DNA of 64,000 bases from the NCBI RefSeq assembly GCF_018991925.1, contig NW_024737042.1, positions 14,837,647 through 14,901,646 of the forward strand, written 5' to 3'. The position numbers and the translations under genes are program-made. The stretch comes from Homarus americanus. Its lineage: Eukaryota > Arthropoda > Malacostraca > Decapoda > Nephropidae. Shown one piece after another: positions 32,762 to 42,479 of the stretch. The notes under the pieces are model-generated. The model saw only the letters and a list, made by a program, of their open reading frames with translations, made no database searches and was not told the DNA's origin. Positions within the stretch are counted from its first letter, which is position 1. The number at the start of each line of letters is the position of its first letter.

Positions 32762-35654
32762 TTAACCAACCGTTTCATACTGATGCACGCACGGCCTTGT
32801 CATCCTCCCTGTCGGACTTATCAGGCTAGCTGTGCAGTATAGGGTACCTAGAGAGGGTGTCGGCTGCCCAGTTGTTTTTCCCTTGCAGGTACTGAACTTG
32901 ATGCGGAACGAATACATCAGTGTCTTCTCCTTCAGGTTAAGTATCTGTGGGTTGCCGATGTCCTTCAGTTCCTTGTTTTTGAAGATCTTCATTAGCACAC
33001 AATGGTCAGTGGCCAAGGTGAGGACCAGGCACCTGAGCAAGAACACGCAATGGCTAGTGCTTCGCCCTCCAGAGTGAAATAGTTTTTCTCAGCTGGCGTC
33101 AGGTGGTGACAGCCGCACAGAGTCAGCTTCCATCCGCCCTTGCAGCATAGGGGTGTCTCCGGCGTCACGGACTGGCAGTACTGTTGCAATATAACGAAGC
33201 CTATCCCCTGTAAGTTGTAGTTGGTGAGCGCCATTGTTGGCCACGAGACGTCACAGCCCCTCCGCAGCCATTTTGCCCACCGCCTCTCTCGTCGCTTCGA
33301 AAATTGCCTGCAACTGGCTGTCCCAATAGACTAACTTGCTGGCTGTTTTCTAAAGTAAGTCGCGAAAGGGCTCCACCAGGGGCACAACAGTGATGAAGGG
33401 GGCCACCTAGTTCATGAGGCCGAACTCGGATCGTATGTTTGTGATTGAGGGCTTGGGTGGCATGCAGAATTCGGTGATGCTGCTGATGGGGTCCTGGCTC
33501 GGCTGGTAATCCTCCCAGCCGAGAAGGTAGCCCGCGAATGTCATGCGCCTCCTCCAGAAGCAAAACTTGTCGTGCCTGAAAGTGACCCCGCCCGTCGCAC
33601 ATGTCTCGAGGAAATTGTAAGTGTGCCAGAACGTGTTGGCGATGCTGCGGTCATATAACAACGTGTCATCGACTCACTTCATTTTCCTTGGCACGTCCGC
33701 CACCACATCGTCAAAGCGTCTGGTGAACGCATCCTGCACTGCACAGTTTTCCATGTGGGTGCACTTGTAGCAGAATCGACCTTAGGGGGTAATAAACGTT
33801 GTGAATGACTTTGCTGTCGTCATCAAGTGGGATCTGGTGGTACCCCGAGTATGCTTCCTCCACCGTCTGGAATGTGTGCTTCGGGACGCTCGAGATCATG
33901 TCGAAGGGGGGGGGGGGATGGTGGGTCTTGCGCTGGCTTGCCTGGTTAAGGCGCTGAAAGTCTACTGCCCTGAGCGACTGCCCTCCTTTTTGGGCATGAC
34001 CACCATGCGAGAGCACCATTCTGTCGGCTCTCCAACGGGCACAGGCTTGATGGTGCCCCTCTTCACGTCTTCCTCAAGCTGCTGGCGAACCTCATTGTAG
34101 AAATGGTGTGGTATTGTTGAGGGCATATGCACCGCGTATGGCTTAGCTTCCAGGAGCAGGTGAATGTGGTGGGAAGGTCCTTGCATTTTGGGCGATTCAC
34201 CGCGAATACCGTACATCCGAAGTGCTCAACGAACCACTTCTCCAGCCTCTCCACATTTTCTTCTTTCAACTTGTATGAGGGCATTGTGGGTTGAGCAGGG
34301 GGGGGGTGGCTTGGCTCTTCTTCAATGAGCCTCATGGCGCTGACTACTGTGGGTACGTTGGGGAGGTCACGCGGCACCAAGCCTAGCCCTCTGCACACAA
34401 ACAAAGACAGGTACAGAGACTGGACGCCTTCTGCAAAATACAGGTGCGTCCTAGTTATGGCACTTCCACGGTGACGTGGCACTCCTTGCTCCCGGCGATG
34501 TGGTTCACTGCTTTGTGGGCTCCGTCCAGGTGGTGTAGGTCTCGCCCGAGAGTGCAGACGTCTTGCAGCCCGGCCAGACACTCCTGTGCACCTGTGTCTG
34601 CTATGGCACGCAGTTGCCGCGCCTCCTCCGCCCCGCTGCAGCTGATCGACATCGTTAAACTGGCTGTGTCCTTCGTCAGGCCTGCGACCACAGCAGCGCC
34701 CGAGGTGCTTGCACGGGCCCTGGGTTGTACTGGTGACTTGCAGACACGCACGAGGTGTCCATCCAGGCCGCACTTGTAACAGGTTAAGTGCAGCATGGGA
34801 CACTTCTGGTTACCAACACACTTGCCGCTCCCGCACATTTTGCAACGTCGCTGAGGTCGGGTGCAAGGGGTACCGGCGTTGCTAGGCGACGGCGGCTCTA
34901 GTTTTAAATGGAGGATTCCGGTGCCCGCCACCGCTCCTGCACATGAAATGGAAGCAGTTCTCTCTACCGACTCATACACCCCACTTACACTAATAACGTC
35001 GCCCACATCTTTCAAAAGTGGGAGCCTGCACAACACTTCGCCTTTCATATTGAGGTTAGCAAGCCCCATCACTAGTTTCTTCGCTAACATGTAGTCATCC
35101 AATCTAGACTCACATGAGGGGCACTGAAACTTGCATTCCGTAGCCTTTGACCTGCACCTCACCACATACCTGAACACGTTGTCGCCTGGTTCTTGTGTGT
35201 ACAGTAAGATCTTGTATTTCGTGAGTAATATAGACTGGAAAAATTGCGTCAAATTCAAATTCGCCAAATGCAAACACATAAACTAATGGGAAAAATAACA
35301 ATATAGACTGGCCACTCTACATCAACCTCTGATTTTTCCATTTATAACCACCAAATGATACAAATTCTGCCTTTATTGACCTGACTGTGCTTTCCGGAAA
35401 CTAGTTTTTAAGCCTTCCCCAAGTAACTTATCACACGCTGCTTATCCTGCCAAGAGTACTTGGCAAACTTAACTCCTTTATGATAATCCCGCTTCTCCTT
35501 TTCCTTATTTGGCCACTTAGGTGGGTCTGTCCCACCCCTACCAGCACCAGTAGGACCCCCAGTAGAGGTAGAGGCCATTATCTGACTTGACAGATGGTAG
35601 CACCACCCAAAAAGACACACAATAGTAGCCCGGGCGGTCGCTAGGATGGCGCAG

Positions 35655-35776
35655 GCTACAACGCGATAATTGCGTTCTCGTAAACCTCTTTTACGTTCAC
35701 CACCGGCAATTTGATCACCAGAACGCTTCTTGGAAACATTCTTCTTATCTTGTCTTTCCATATTCATCGCTAAAAC
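35655..35776 (-). mobile_element. Fragment of the TATAACGCG Tigger MITE, split by Ty3 element
   Basis: ACGCGATAATTGCGTTCTCG and the minus-strand peptide KKNVSKKRSGDQIAGGERKR correspond to the end and HTH start of the MITEs at 44721-45252 and 60475-61004. The match resumes after the LTR element at 41715 (AACAAAATTGGAGAAAATAG). This gives the target sequence before integration. Adjacent open frame 35408-35836 is a chimera of this piece and element B. Confidence 0.75.
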
Positions 35777-36153
35777 TCTGACGTTTGTCTTGAATACCCA
35801 CAAATGTTCTATACTACTGAAGGTATACACAAACACTTGTTATCTTAAAAGTAGGTTCTATTCTCGTACGGGAGATATATATACAGAGGGGACCCAGAAG
35901 CTCGCGTCCGCACCACAAGGACTCTGTCTTCACTCTCTATATGTATTACTGCGCGCTGCATGTACAGATGCCAGCATTCACAAGCTGAATACATAAAGTA
36001 TAAATATGATAATTTATATACATAATATGGTGCACAATAAATGGGAATATTACATAGAATTAATACATGTTCTGTAATACTTTACTATACATAATTAATG
36101 GAGTAATATAATAATACACAGCTTAAGGTACTACTTCGTGTCCATATCATACA
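35777..36153 (-). repeat. 3' LTR of Ty3-type element
   Basis: 377 bp, matching 41333-41709 apart from three substitutions noticed (near 36022, 36065 and 36142). It contains a GTATAAATATG TATA-like box on + and GATATATATACAGAGG. Confidence 0.92.
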
Positions 36154-36165
36154 CCTCCCTCCCCC

Positions 36166-38310
36166 CTATACGCTCATAGTTTCATCTTGAGCGGACCTTT
36201 TGTTTCTGAGTCGCTCGGACCTGCGGAGTACTGGGGCAGAAACACAAGGTGGGGATGGATTTACTTTAGAGACATCAACATTAGGGGACTCAACTGGGGA
36301 GGGGTCAACACTAGGCAGCTCCACAGGTCGGAGGAAACGACGGTTCCTCCACCATACTCTACCACTAGGAAGACGCACTTGGTAGTCCCTGGACCGGCCA
36401 ATACCCATGACAACCCCAACCTTGTCCCAGCGGTGAGATACCGGATCTTGAATCCTGACCTGCTGGCCGATACTCAACCTGGGAAGGGGGCGGGCATGAC
36501 AGTCGTACCGAGCAGCGACATCTGCGGCTCGTTCTGCTGCACGGCGGTCACATTCCTCAGTCTTGGCCTGCCACTCTTGAGAAAAAGACTTTGGGTGGGC
36601 AGGAACACAAGACCTGAGATGATGTCCGTATAGAACCTGGGCTGGGGAGCGTCCGGTGAAGTTCGGGGTGTTGCGTAACTCCAACAAACCTCGATCGAAG
36701 TCCTCGCAGTCGATATTTCCTGAGGGTGACACCTTAAGGATCAGGTGTTTCACAGTCTTGACTGCAGCTTCAGCGTGTCCATTCGCCTGGGGGTAGTGGG
36801 GCGAGGTCACGACATGACGGACTCCCCAACGGTCCATGAAGTCCCGGAACTCGTGGCTGGTGAACTGGGGTCCTCCATCAGTCCTGAGACGGAGGGGAAC
36901 ATCAACTTCTCTGAAGTAATGCCTGAAATTCCGGATGGTAGCAGTAGCCGTTGTATCACTACCACGGGACGACAACAGGCCATCCAGACAATCGGTCGGT
37001 ATTGACGAGGAAGGGCTTCCTGCTACTGCAAAGAAATCGGCCGACACAGACTCGAAGGGTCTTGAAGGGTTGTCGTCGCACATTAAAGGTTCCTGTTGCT
37101 GGCTAGGTTGCAGAATCTGGCATGGTTCACAGGCACGGACGGTACTTGCAATGTCCGCGTCGATTCCGGGCCAAAATACAGTCTGCTTCGCCCGTCGCTT
37201 GGTGGCCTCCACTCCTCGATAGCTGTCGTGAAGGCGGGTCAAGGTACGGCGGCGTAGGGTAGCAGGAATAACTACTCGTGGACCATACAAGACGAGGTCT
37301 CCGTCACAATAGAGGTCCTTGCGTATTTTCCAGTACGGGAGTACCGATTCATGAAGGTCGTATCGGTTAGATGGAAATCCCTGAGACACACAGTCGACGA
37401 GCCGGATGTAGGAAGGGTCGGCCCGGGCTGCGGTGCGGAGATCTTCAAGGGTCTTGTCTGCATCCGGTGCTGTAGACTCTTCTGATGTGAAGACAGCCTT
37501 CAATGAAACTACTGACTTGAGGGATGCAGCAGCTGTAGAACACAACATCTCTTCCTCTGGGGTGGGGCGACTGACAGGGGCGCGGGACAGGGCATCCGGG
37601 ATGCACAACAGCTTACCCGCACGCCACACAGCCGTGAAGAGATAAGGCGAGAGCCTCTCTTTCAGACGTTGAAGGCGAGGATTCTCTACTGCATCCAAAG
37701 AGTAGTGATTGATTATAGGTATAAGAGGGCGATGATCCGTGAAGAGGGTGAAGTGTTGAAGTCCTATCAGGTAGAAGCGGCACTTCGCCATCGCCCAGAC
37801 AACAGCCAACATCTCCAGCTCAATCGTGGCATATCGGGTCTCAGCGTCGGTCAGGAACCGGGATCCACACTGAATTAAGCGGAGTTGTCCACCGCCATGG
37901 TCCTGCAGAAGGGCGTAACCAACGCCGTAGAGTCTGGAGGCGTCAGTCTGGAGGACGGTGGGTAGGGCTGGGTCGTAACAGGCGAGGACAGGTGGACTCA
38001 AGAGAGCCTGCTTGACTCGCTGGAAGGCCTCTTGATGACCTGGGGTCCACAGGAATGTCCTCCTGGGGCTCAGCAGGGGGCATAACGGCTGGGCTGGGGC
38101 GGAGATGTCAGGTGTAAATTCAGCCAGCTGATTGACCAGACCCAAAAAAGAACAGAGGTCTGTCAGGTTGGCAGGGGTTGGAAAATCCCTGATTCCACTT
38201 AACTTCTCCGGGTCAGCTGCGATGCCTGATGCTGAGAGAGTGTACCCACAGAAGTTCACTGATGGTGCGGCAGCTACAAACTTGTCAGCGTTGAGGGTAA
38301 TCCCGTACTT
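36166..38310 (-). CDS. Ty3 pol: RT end, RNase H, integrase
   Basis: The open frame continues the upstream pol frame after a TGA at 38311-38313. Domains: RT thumb (LNADKFVAAAPSVNFCGYTL), RNase H (VLQTDASRLYGVGYALLQ near 37930, IELEMLAVVWAM, FTDHRPL), then the integrase zinc region (HDSYRGVEATKRRAKQTVFW, CEPCQ) near 37190. The integrase core has SADFFAV (Asp), LRTDGGPQFTS (Asp) and PQANGHAEAAVKTVK (Glu), all three acids present. The tail includes VRIQDPVSHRWDKVG and RRSERLRNK. The element copies itself through RNA and integrates its cDNA. This segment is intact. Confidence 0.93.
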   Translation of the reverse strand, partial: KYGITLNADKFVAAAPSVNFCGYTLSASGIAADPEKLSGIRDFPTPANLTDLCSFLGLVNQLAEFTPDISAPAQPLCPLLSPRRTFLWTPGHQEAFQRVKQALLSPPVLACYDPALPTVLQTDASRLYGVGYALLQDHGGGQLRLIQCGSRFLTDAETRYATIELEMLAVVWAMAKCRFYLIGLQHFTLFTDHRPLIPIINHYSLDAVENPRLQRLKERLSPYLFTAVWRAGKLLCIPDALSRAPVSRPTPEEEMLCSTAAASLKSVVSLKAVFTSEESTAPDADKTLEDLRTAARADPSYIRLVDCVSQGFPSNRYDLHESVLPYWKIRKDLYCDGDLVLYGPRVVIPATLRRRTLTRLHDSYRGVEATKRRAKQTVFWPGIDADIASTVRACEPCQILQPSQQQEPLMCDDNPSRPFESVSADFFAVAGSPSSSIPTDCLDGLLSSRGSDTTATATIRNFRHYFREVDVPLRLRTDGGPQFTSHEFRDFMDRWGVRHVVTSPHYPQANGHAEAAVKTVKHLILKVSPSGNIDCEDFDRGLLELRNTPNFTGRSPAQVLYGHHLRSCVPAHPKSFSQEWQAKTEECDRRAAERAADVAARYDCHARPLPRLSIGQQVRIQDPVSHRWDKVGVVMGIGRSRDYQVRLPSGRVWWRNRRFLRPVELPSVDPSPVESPNVDVSKVNPSPPCVSAPVLRRSERLRNKRSAQDETMSV

Positions 38311-39780
38311 TCAACATCTGGTGAGAACTTCGTATATCCGGGAGAGGTGGGCACAGTAATCTTCGTCATGGAGTAAGATATCATCAACCACCTTGACACA
38401 ATTCGTGACTCCTTGAAGGGCCACGTCACCACGTTGGCAGAATGCATCACCCGTAGCGGCAAATCCCATGGGGCCTCTGCAATACTGATATCTCCCATAT
38501 GGTGTGATGAATGTAGTCAAATCCTGGTCTTCTTCGGCCAACTCGATCTGCCAATAACCACATAAGGCGTCCATCGTTGTAAAAAACTTCGCCTTCGGGT
38601 CCACATTTCGAACAGCTGCGAAGGGTGTGGGTGAAGGTTGGGCTGGACGGGAAACTTGCTGGTTAAGTTTTGACAGATCGGTGGTGATCCGTACTCCACC
38701 ACGAGGTTTGGCGATGGGGACGAGAGGGTGGCACCAAGGTGAAGGTTCGTCTCCGGCCGGTTTGATGATTCCCTGAGCAATCATGGAGTCAAGCTCTTGT
38801 CTAACTAGCTCCTTGTAGGCGTGAGGAATCAAACGAGGGGTGTGGATGGCGAAAGGTGTAGCACCATCCTTAAGATGAATCTTCATAGGTGGACCCACCA
38901 TCGGCTTGAGTGGTGTGGATCCTAAAGATTTCTTCGTAACCAACACGTCAGCAAACTCCTTCAGAAGGTAAGCTCTTGCATCAGAAGGGGACGTGTTAGT
39001 AGAGATAGGGAATTCCTTCAACCTGTTGACATGGGTGATCTTTAAAATAGGTTTAGGGAATTCCTTGGAAATAATGGCCAACTCTTGACAATGGCCATAT
39101 GATAAAAGCGGAATCGGGATACCATCATGAACATCAATCCGGGCCGAGCAAGACTGCTTACCAAAGGTAAGGGTAGCCCAGAAAGATCCCAAAGCTGGAG
39201 CCATCTTGGAACCATCAGGTGTCAGTTTCGTTGTCTGAGGAGGGGGCTGTAGGTTGCTCCGGGGTATTCCCAGACTTGCTAAGTGTTGTGGACCAATTAC
39301 TGAGACGTCAGCACCGGTGTCAGGTAACATCTGAAGACTGCATGACGAGTTACCGTAAGAAATGACGACATTAATGTGCTGGGGCGTCGTGTCTGTGGAA
39401 CAATGTACACGACGGCAGGAACGACTGGACACAGCGTCTTGATGCTTGCCAGAAGGAGGGGGCTCGCCAGCACTACCTGAGGATGACTTCTTGGATCCTA
39501 GGTGGTGTCCTTTATGTGTCTTCTTACGACAACATTTGTCATAATGGCCCACACGACCACAAAGTCTGCACTGAACTTTGCTAGCAGGGCACTTGACTGT
39601 GTAAGCCCAGTGACCCTGGCGGTCGCAACTTCTGTACACGCTTTGAGCAGCTGGGCACTGGGAGGCATCATGCTGTCTCGCGCAGCTGTTACACAAAGCT
39701 GCTGCTGGAGGTGTAGCTGGAGGGTGAGGGGTGGGGATACCTTGCTGCTTCTTACCCTTTCTGTAGGAAGACATCGCCCT
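38311..39780 (-). CDS. Ty3 zinc knuckles, protease, RT palm
   Basis: 490 aa. Three Cys-rich motifs near 39690-39530 include CRLCGRVGHYDKCC. Then comes protease with LPDTGADVSVIGP (39330), and RT with QELDSMIAQGIIKPAGDEPS, TTDLSKLNQQV, YGRYQYCRGPMGFAATGDAF and KVVDDILLHDED (VDD catalytic pair). It ends at a TGA after TRC, in frame with the downstream pol segment. The codon sits where related polymerases commonly carry Arg, so a CpG-type CGA to TGA change is likely. Confidence 0.92.
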   Translation of the reverse strand, partial: RAMSSYRKGKKQQGIPTPHPPATPPAAALCNSCARQHDASQCPAAQSVYRSCDRQGHWAYTVKCPASKVQCRLCGRVGHYDKCCRKKTHKGHHLGSKKSSSGSAGEPPPSGKHQDAVSSRSCRRVHCSTDTTPQHINVVISYGNSSCSLQMLPDTGADVSVIGPQHLASLGIPRSNLQPPPQTTKLTPDGSKMAPALGSFWATLTFGKQSCSARIDVHDGIPIPLLSYGHCQELAIISKEFPKPILKITHVNRLKEFPISTNTSPSDARAYLLKEFADVLVTKKSLGSTPLKPMVGPPMKIHLKDGATPFAIHTPRLIPHAYKELVRQELDSMIAQGIIKPAGDEPSPWCHPLVPIAKPRGGVRITTDLSKLNQQVSRPAQPSPTPFAAVRNVDPKAKFFTTMDALCGYWQIELAEEDQDLTTFITPYGRYQYCRGPMGFAATGDAFCQRGDVALQGVTNCVKVVDDILLHDEDYCAHLSRIYEVLTRC

Positions 39781-39837
39781 CACCTGGTCAGGTTGTGAGC
39801 GTAAAGCTGAAGTCGCACACCTGGCGGCCTCGTACGC

Positions 39838-40908
39838 TCAACATTTTGTAACAACATCTTGAAGGGAGGAAGTGGGGTCGAGGGAAATGAGACGCTGAAC
39901 TAGCTCTTCATCTCGGACACCCGTTAAAATGATTGTCTTGAGTTGTGTCTCTTCACAGACTTGAGAATGTCCAGGACAAACATCAACTTCCTCTGAACAT
40001 CTTTTCAGTCTTACAAAAAATGCGTCAAAAGATTCTCCATCAAGCTGCTTACATTGGAGGAGTTCTCTTCTTCTGAGTGCTTCGTTGCGCTGTCCCTTGA
40101 CATGTTCCTGCAACTTGTCGAGCACGGCCTCTACCGTCAGAGTTGTCGTAGGAGGCACTTGAAGTGTGTGCTCGAGAGTACGTTGTGTCTCTAAGGACAA
40201 GCACATACGAAGCTGTATCATCTGTTTCGGCTGTGATAAACTTGACAAGTCAACCATTGTTGCGTAGTCTTGCCAACGTCGACGCCATTCCCGAAACATC
40301 TGATAAGAAGCGTCAGACATCAGAGAGTGAGGCGTGTGTACTGCAGCCTTTTGAGGGATTGTTGACTCGACTCTGGGAAATGAGGTACCAGTACCTCTAG
40401 TCACATCAACGTTAGTAGTAGCAGACGAATCTTGTACGGTAGATCGTTGTGGGGAGGCTAACAGAGAAATCAAGACTTCAAATCTGGCTTGATCCTCTCT
40501 TCTTTTAAGATCATCCTCACTTCTACGTATGTCTTCGAGTTCTCTGCGTCGTTGTGCCTCTTCATGGCGCCGTTTTTCAGACTTCCTGTACCGAATTTCT
40601 TCCTCTTCTCTCCTTGCAATTTCGTCCTGGCGTCGAGAAGTTTCCATCCACTTTATGAGTTGAAGGAGATCTGTGGACGCATGCATCGCAAGAGAGCTGG
40701 CTCGCGACGAGCGAGGAGATTCCGTGGGTGACTGGGCGTTGTCAGTGTGGGGAGCGTGGGGCCTGAGTGTGGGTGGGGAGAGGTCTCCCACACTAAAGCT
40801 CGTAACCCCCATCGTCCAGGGTATCATTTTGATCCCTGTGAGACATGCCGACTGCTTCTGTACTCTATCTGTGCAAAAGACCGGGTCAGCCCCTCGTAAT
40901 CTATGCAC
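39838..40908 (-). CDS. Ty3 gag-like protein
   Basis: 356 aa with a charged coiled-coil-like stretch (REEEEIRYRKSEKRRHEEAQ near 40600), then a capsid-like segment (MFREWRRRWQDYATMVDLSS, ESFDAFFVRLKRCSEEVDVC). It stops at a TGA after VTKC and shares the frame of the next pol segment; the codons between (AYEAARCATSALRSQPDQV) look like continuing coding sequence. The zinc knuckles follow in the pol frame, so gag-pol was probably one continuous frame. The start Met is uncertain. Confidence 0.85.
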   Translation of the reverse strand: MHRLRGADPVFCTDRVQKQSACLTGIKMIPWTMGVTSFSVGDLSPPTLRPHAPHTDNAQSPTESPRSSRASSLAMHASTDLLQLIKWMETSRRQDEIARREEEEIRYRKSEKRRHEEAQRRRELEDIRRSEDDLKRREDQARFEVLISLLASPQRSTVQDSSATTNVDVTRGTGTSFPRVESTIPQKAAVHTPHSLMSDASYQMFREWRRRWQDYATMVDLSSLSQPKQMIQLRMCLSLETQRTLEHTLQVPPTTTLTVEAVLDKLQEHVKGQRNEALRRRELLQCKQLDGESFDAFFVRLKRCSEEVDVCPGHSQVCEETQLKTIILTGVRDEELVQRLISLDPTSSLQDVVTKC

Positions 40909-41332
40909 AGAATTACAGAAGTCTACAGTAAGTCACAAGAAAAATATAAGGTGAATGCGTGTGTGTGCCTGGCGGGAGGGGAGGCTTGGCGCGCTGCCAG
41001 ACGTAAGGGCGGATGGGCAGCGTCGAGCGCTGGTTCCTCAGTCACCCTCAGACCAGAGACGGGAGAGCACGTACTGTCGGGCCGCTCCCTTAGTCATCTG
41101 ACCGCAACTTGCACTGACAATTATGATTAAAATACACAACACAGCACTTCACAAAACACTTCACTTCACAGCACAGCATTGTACACAGCATAGCACTTCA
41201 CAACACTGTAAATCTAGAGGCTTGTAATAGTCTTGCTGTAGATCGGTGAAGCTGAAGACGAGACACCATTAACAGAGTCTGGGTGGGAAGGCTTGGTCCA
41301 CTGTATCTCACTGAGAAATAATCACTGCGCCA

Positions 41333-41709
41333 TCTGACGTTTGTCTTGAATACCCACAAATGTTCTATACTACTGAAGGTATACACAAACACTTGTTATC
41401 TTAAAAGTAGGTTCTATTCTCGTACGGGAGATATATATACAGAGGGGACCCAGAAGCTCGCGTCCGCACCACAAGGACTCTGTCTTCACTCTCTATATGT
41501 ATTACTGCGCGCTGCATGTACAGATGCCAGCATTCACAAGCTGAATACATAAAGTATAAATATGATAATTTATATAAATAATATGGTGCACAATAAATGG
41601 GAATATTACATAGAATTAATATATGTTCTGTAATACTTTACTATACATAATTAATGGAGTAATATAATAATACACAGCTTAAGGTACTACTTCGTGTACA
41701 TATCATACA
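41333..41709 (-). repeat. 5' LTR of Ty3-type element
   Basis: Direct-repeat partner of 35777-36153, equal length 377 bp. The right flank AAAAC duplicates the left flank of the other LTR. Confidence 0.92.
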
Positions 41710-42012
41710 AAAACAACAAAATTGGAGAAAATAGCAAAAATCACGGAGTAATCGACAGAAACCGCGCGAGTCAACTGATCACATGATATAAACAGAGCGC
41801 TGGTGTAAACTGTTATTAGTCCTCACTGCGAAGCATTTTTTCACTTATTCTTTTCATACAGTATTTATGGGTAACAGCTAAATTTGCAAAAAAAAAAGAA
41901 CAAAATTTACAGAGTACCTCTCAAAAAACACTTCACAAACAAAAGACACAAATCAATTAAACATGTGATGTCGAGCGTGAACTGTAAACATTGCATAACC
42001 CCGGCCACGCTT

Positions 42013-42112
42013 AAAACGTTGAGGGTGGAATTAAAACATTGAGAATGGAATCAAAACATTGAGAATGGAATCAAAACATTCAGGATGGAATCAAAACATT
42101 GAGAATGGAATC
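42013..42112 (+). repeat. 20-bp minisatellite, five units
   Basis: Five consecutive copies of AAAACATTGAGAATGGAATC with a few substitutions. Not CRISPR: there are no spacers. It lies within pogo-like element B. Confidence 0.92.
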
Positions 42113-42339
42113 TCACCTTGTAGCAGAAATGATTGTATCTGGTATGAGGGCTGTGACATCATTCAAGATGGTGGCCAACATTCAGCTTGCTGGATCTCGC
42201 GTTCAGCTGGCTGGATCTTGTGTTGAACTGGCTGGATCTTGCGAAACTCTCGATATTTTATGCCAAATATAAGACTTGGTTACATTGGGTAGTGCTCGCG
42301 AAACGAAATTGTGCGAAATATGAGATCTTACTGTATGTG

Positions 42340-42393
42340 AAAAAGCCAGGATGGTTTAGTAAATTGCCAGTTACTAAACCATCCTGGCTTTTT
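42340..42393 (+). repeat. Perfect 23-bp inverted repeat, 8-nt loop
   Basis: The left arm 42340-42362 (AAAAAGCCAGGATGGTTTAG plus TAA) and right arm 42371-42393 are exact complements around ATTGCCAG. It starts 6 bp after the end of element B and precedes the pogoR-like transposase. A perfect stem is unusual in this decayed landscape. No function is assigned. Confidence 0.9.
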
Positions 42394-42479
42394 GCTCTTG
42401 CTGGCATCCACTCATTACCCACACACCAACCTGACAACAGTTGAAAATATCTTAGCCGCTCGGCTCCCCAGCAAAAAGG

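Larger units (their letters stand above)
30889..35201 (-). mobile_element. Degenerate Ty3-type LTR retrotransposon (internal region only)
   Basis: Read 35201 to 30889 in many frames: gag C terminus with zinc knuckles (CKMCGSGKCVGNQKCP; CYKCGLDGHLVRVC near 34800) and protease (AIADTGAQECLAG near 34590). RT follows (VDFQRLNQAS, DAYSGYHQIPLD-type near 33850, CVDDTLLYDRS near 33670), then RNase H (about 33230-32762) and integrase (32237-31371). The pol tail ends RTRRTPRHLQDYVS at 30889. No LTRs remain: the left side abuts a Tigger element, the right side is cut by element B. Its G+C content is clearly above the surroundings. It is inactive. Confidence 0.88.
35777..41709 (-). mobile_element. Near-complete young Ty3-type LTR retrotransposon
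   Basis: Two 377-bp direct LTRs bound a 5.2-kb interior, with the target duplication AAAAC at 35772-35776 and 41710-41714. In element orientation the LTR starts TGTATGATATG; next to the 5' LTR lies TGGCGCAGTGATTATT (about 41317-41332), a candidate primer-binding site, and before the 3' LTR a purine run (complement of 36154-36166). I count three LTR differences, under 1 percent, so insertion is recent. Gag and pol are in one frame interrupted by two TGA codons. No env-like gene is seen. Confidence 0.95.
35202..42333 (-). mobile_element. pogo-like element 'B', inverted copy opened by insertions
   Basis: It begins CAGTAAGATCTTGTATTTCG (preceded by TA) and ends GAAATATGAGATCTTACTG (followed by TA). 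The left 450 bp are the inverted counterpart of 29390-29793 and the right 110 bp the inverted counterpart of 27675-27785, so A and B are two copies of one family in opposite orientation. Within B lie a Tigger MITE fragment (about 35655-35776 plus 41710 on) and the complete Ty3 element (35777-41709). Confidence 0.7.

Noticed and set aside
36187..36633. 148-aa + strand frame and other + strand frames from 36 to 40.9 kb
   Set aside because: Antisense shadows of the Ty3 gag-pol frame.
42013..42112. CRISPR-like array
   Set aside because: Units are contiguous 20-bp tandem copies without spacers, in a eukaryotic TE.
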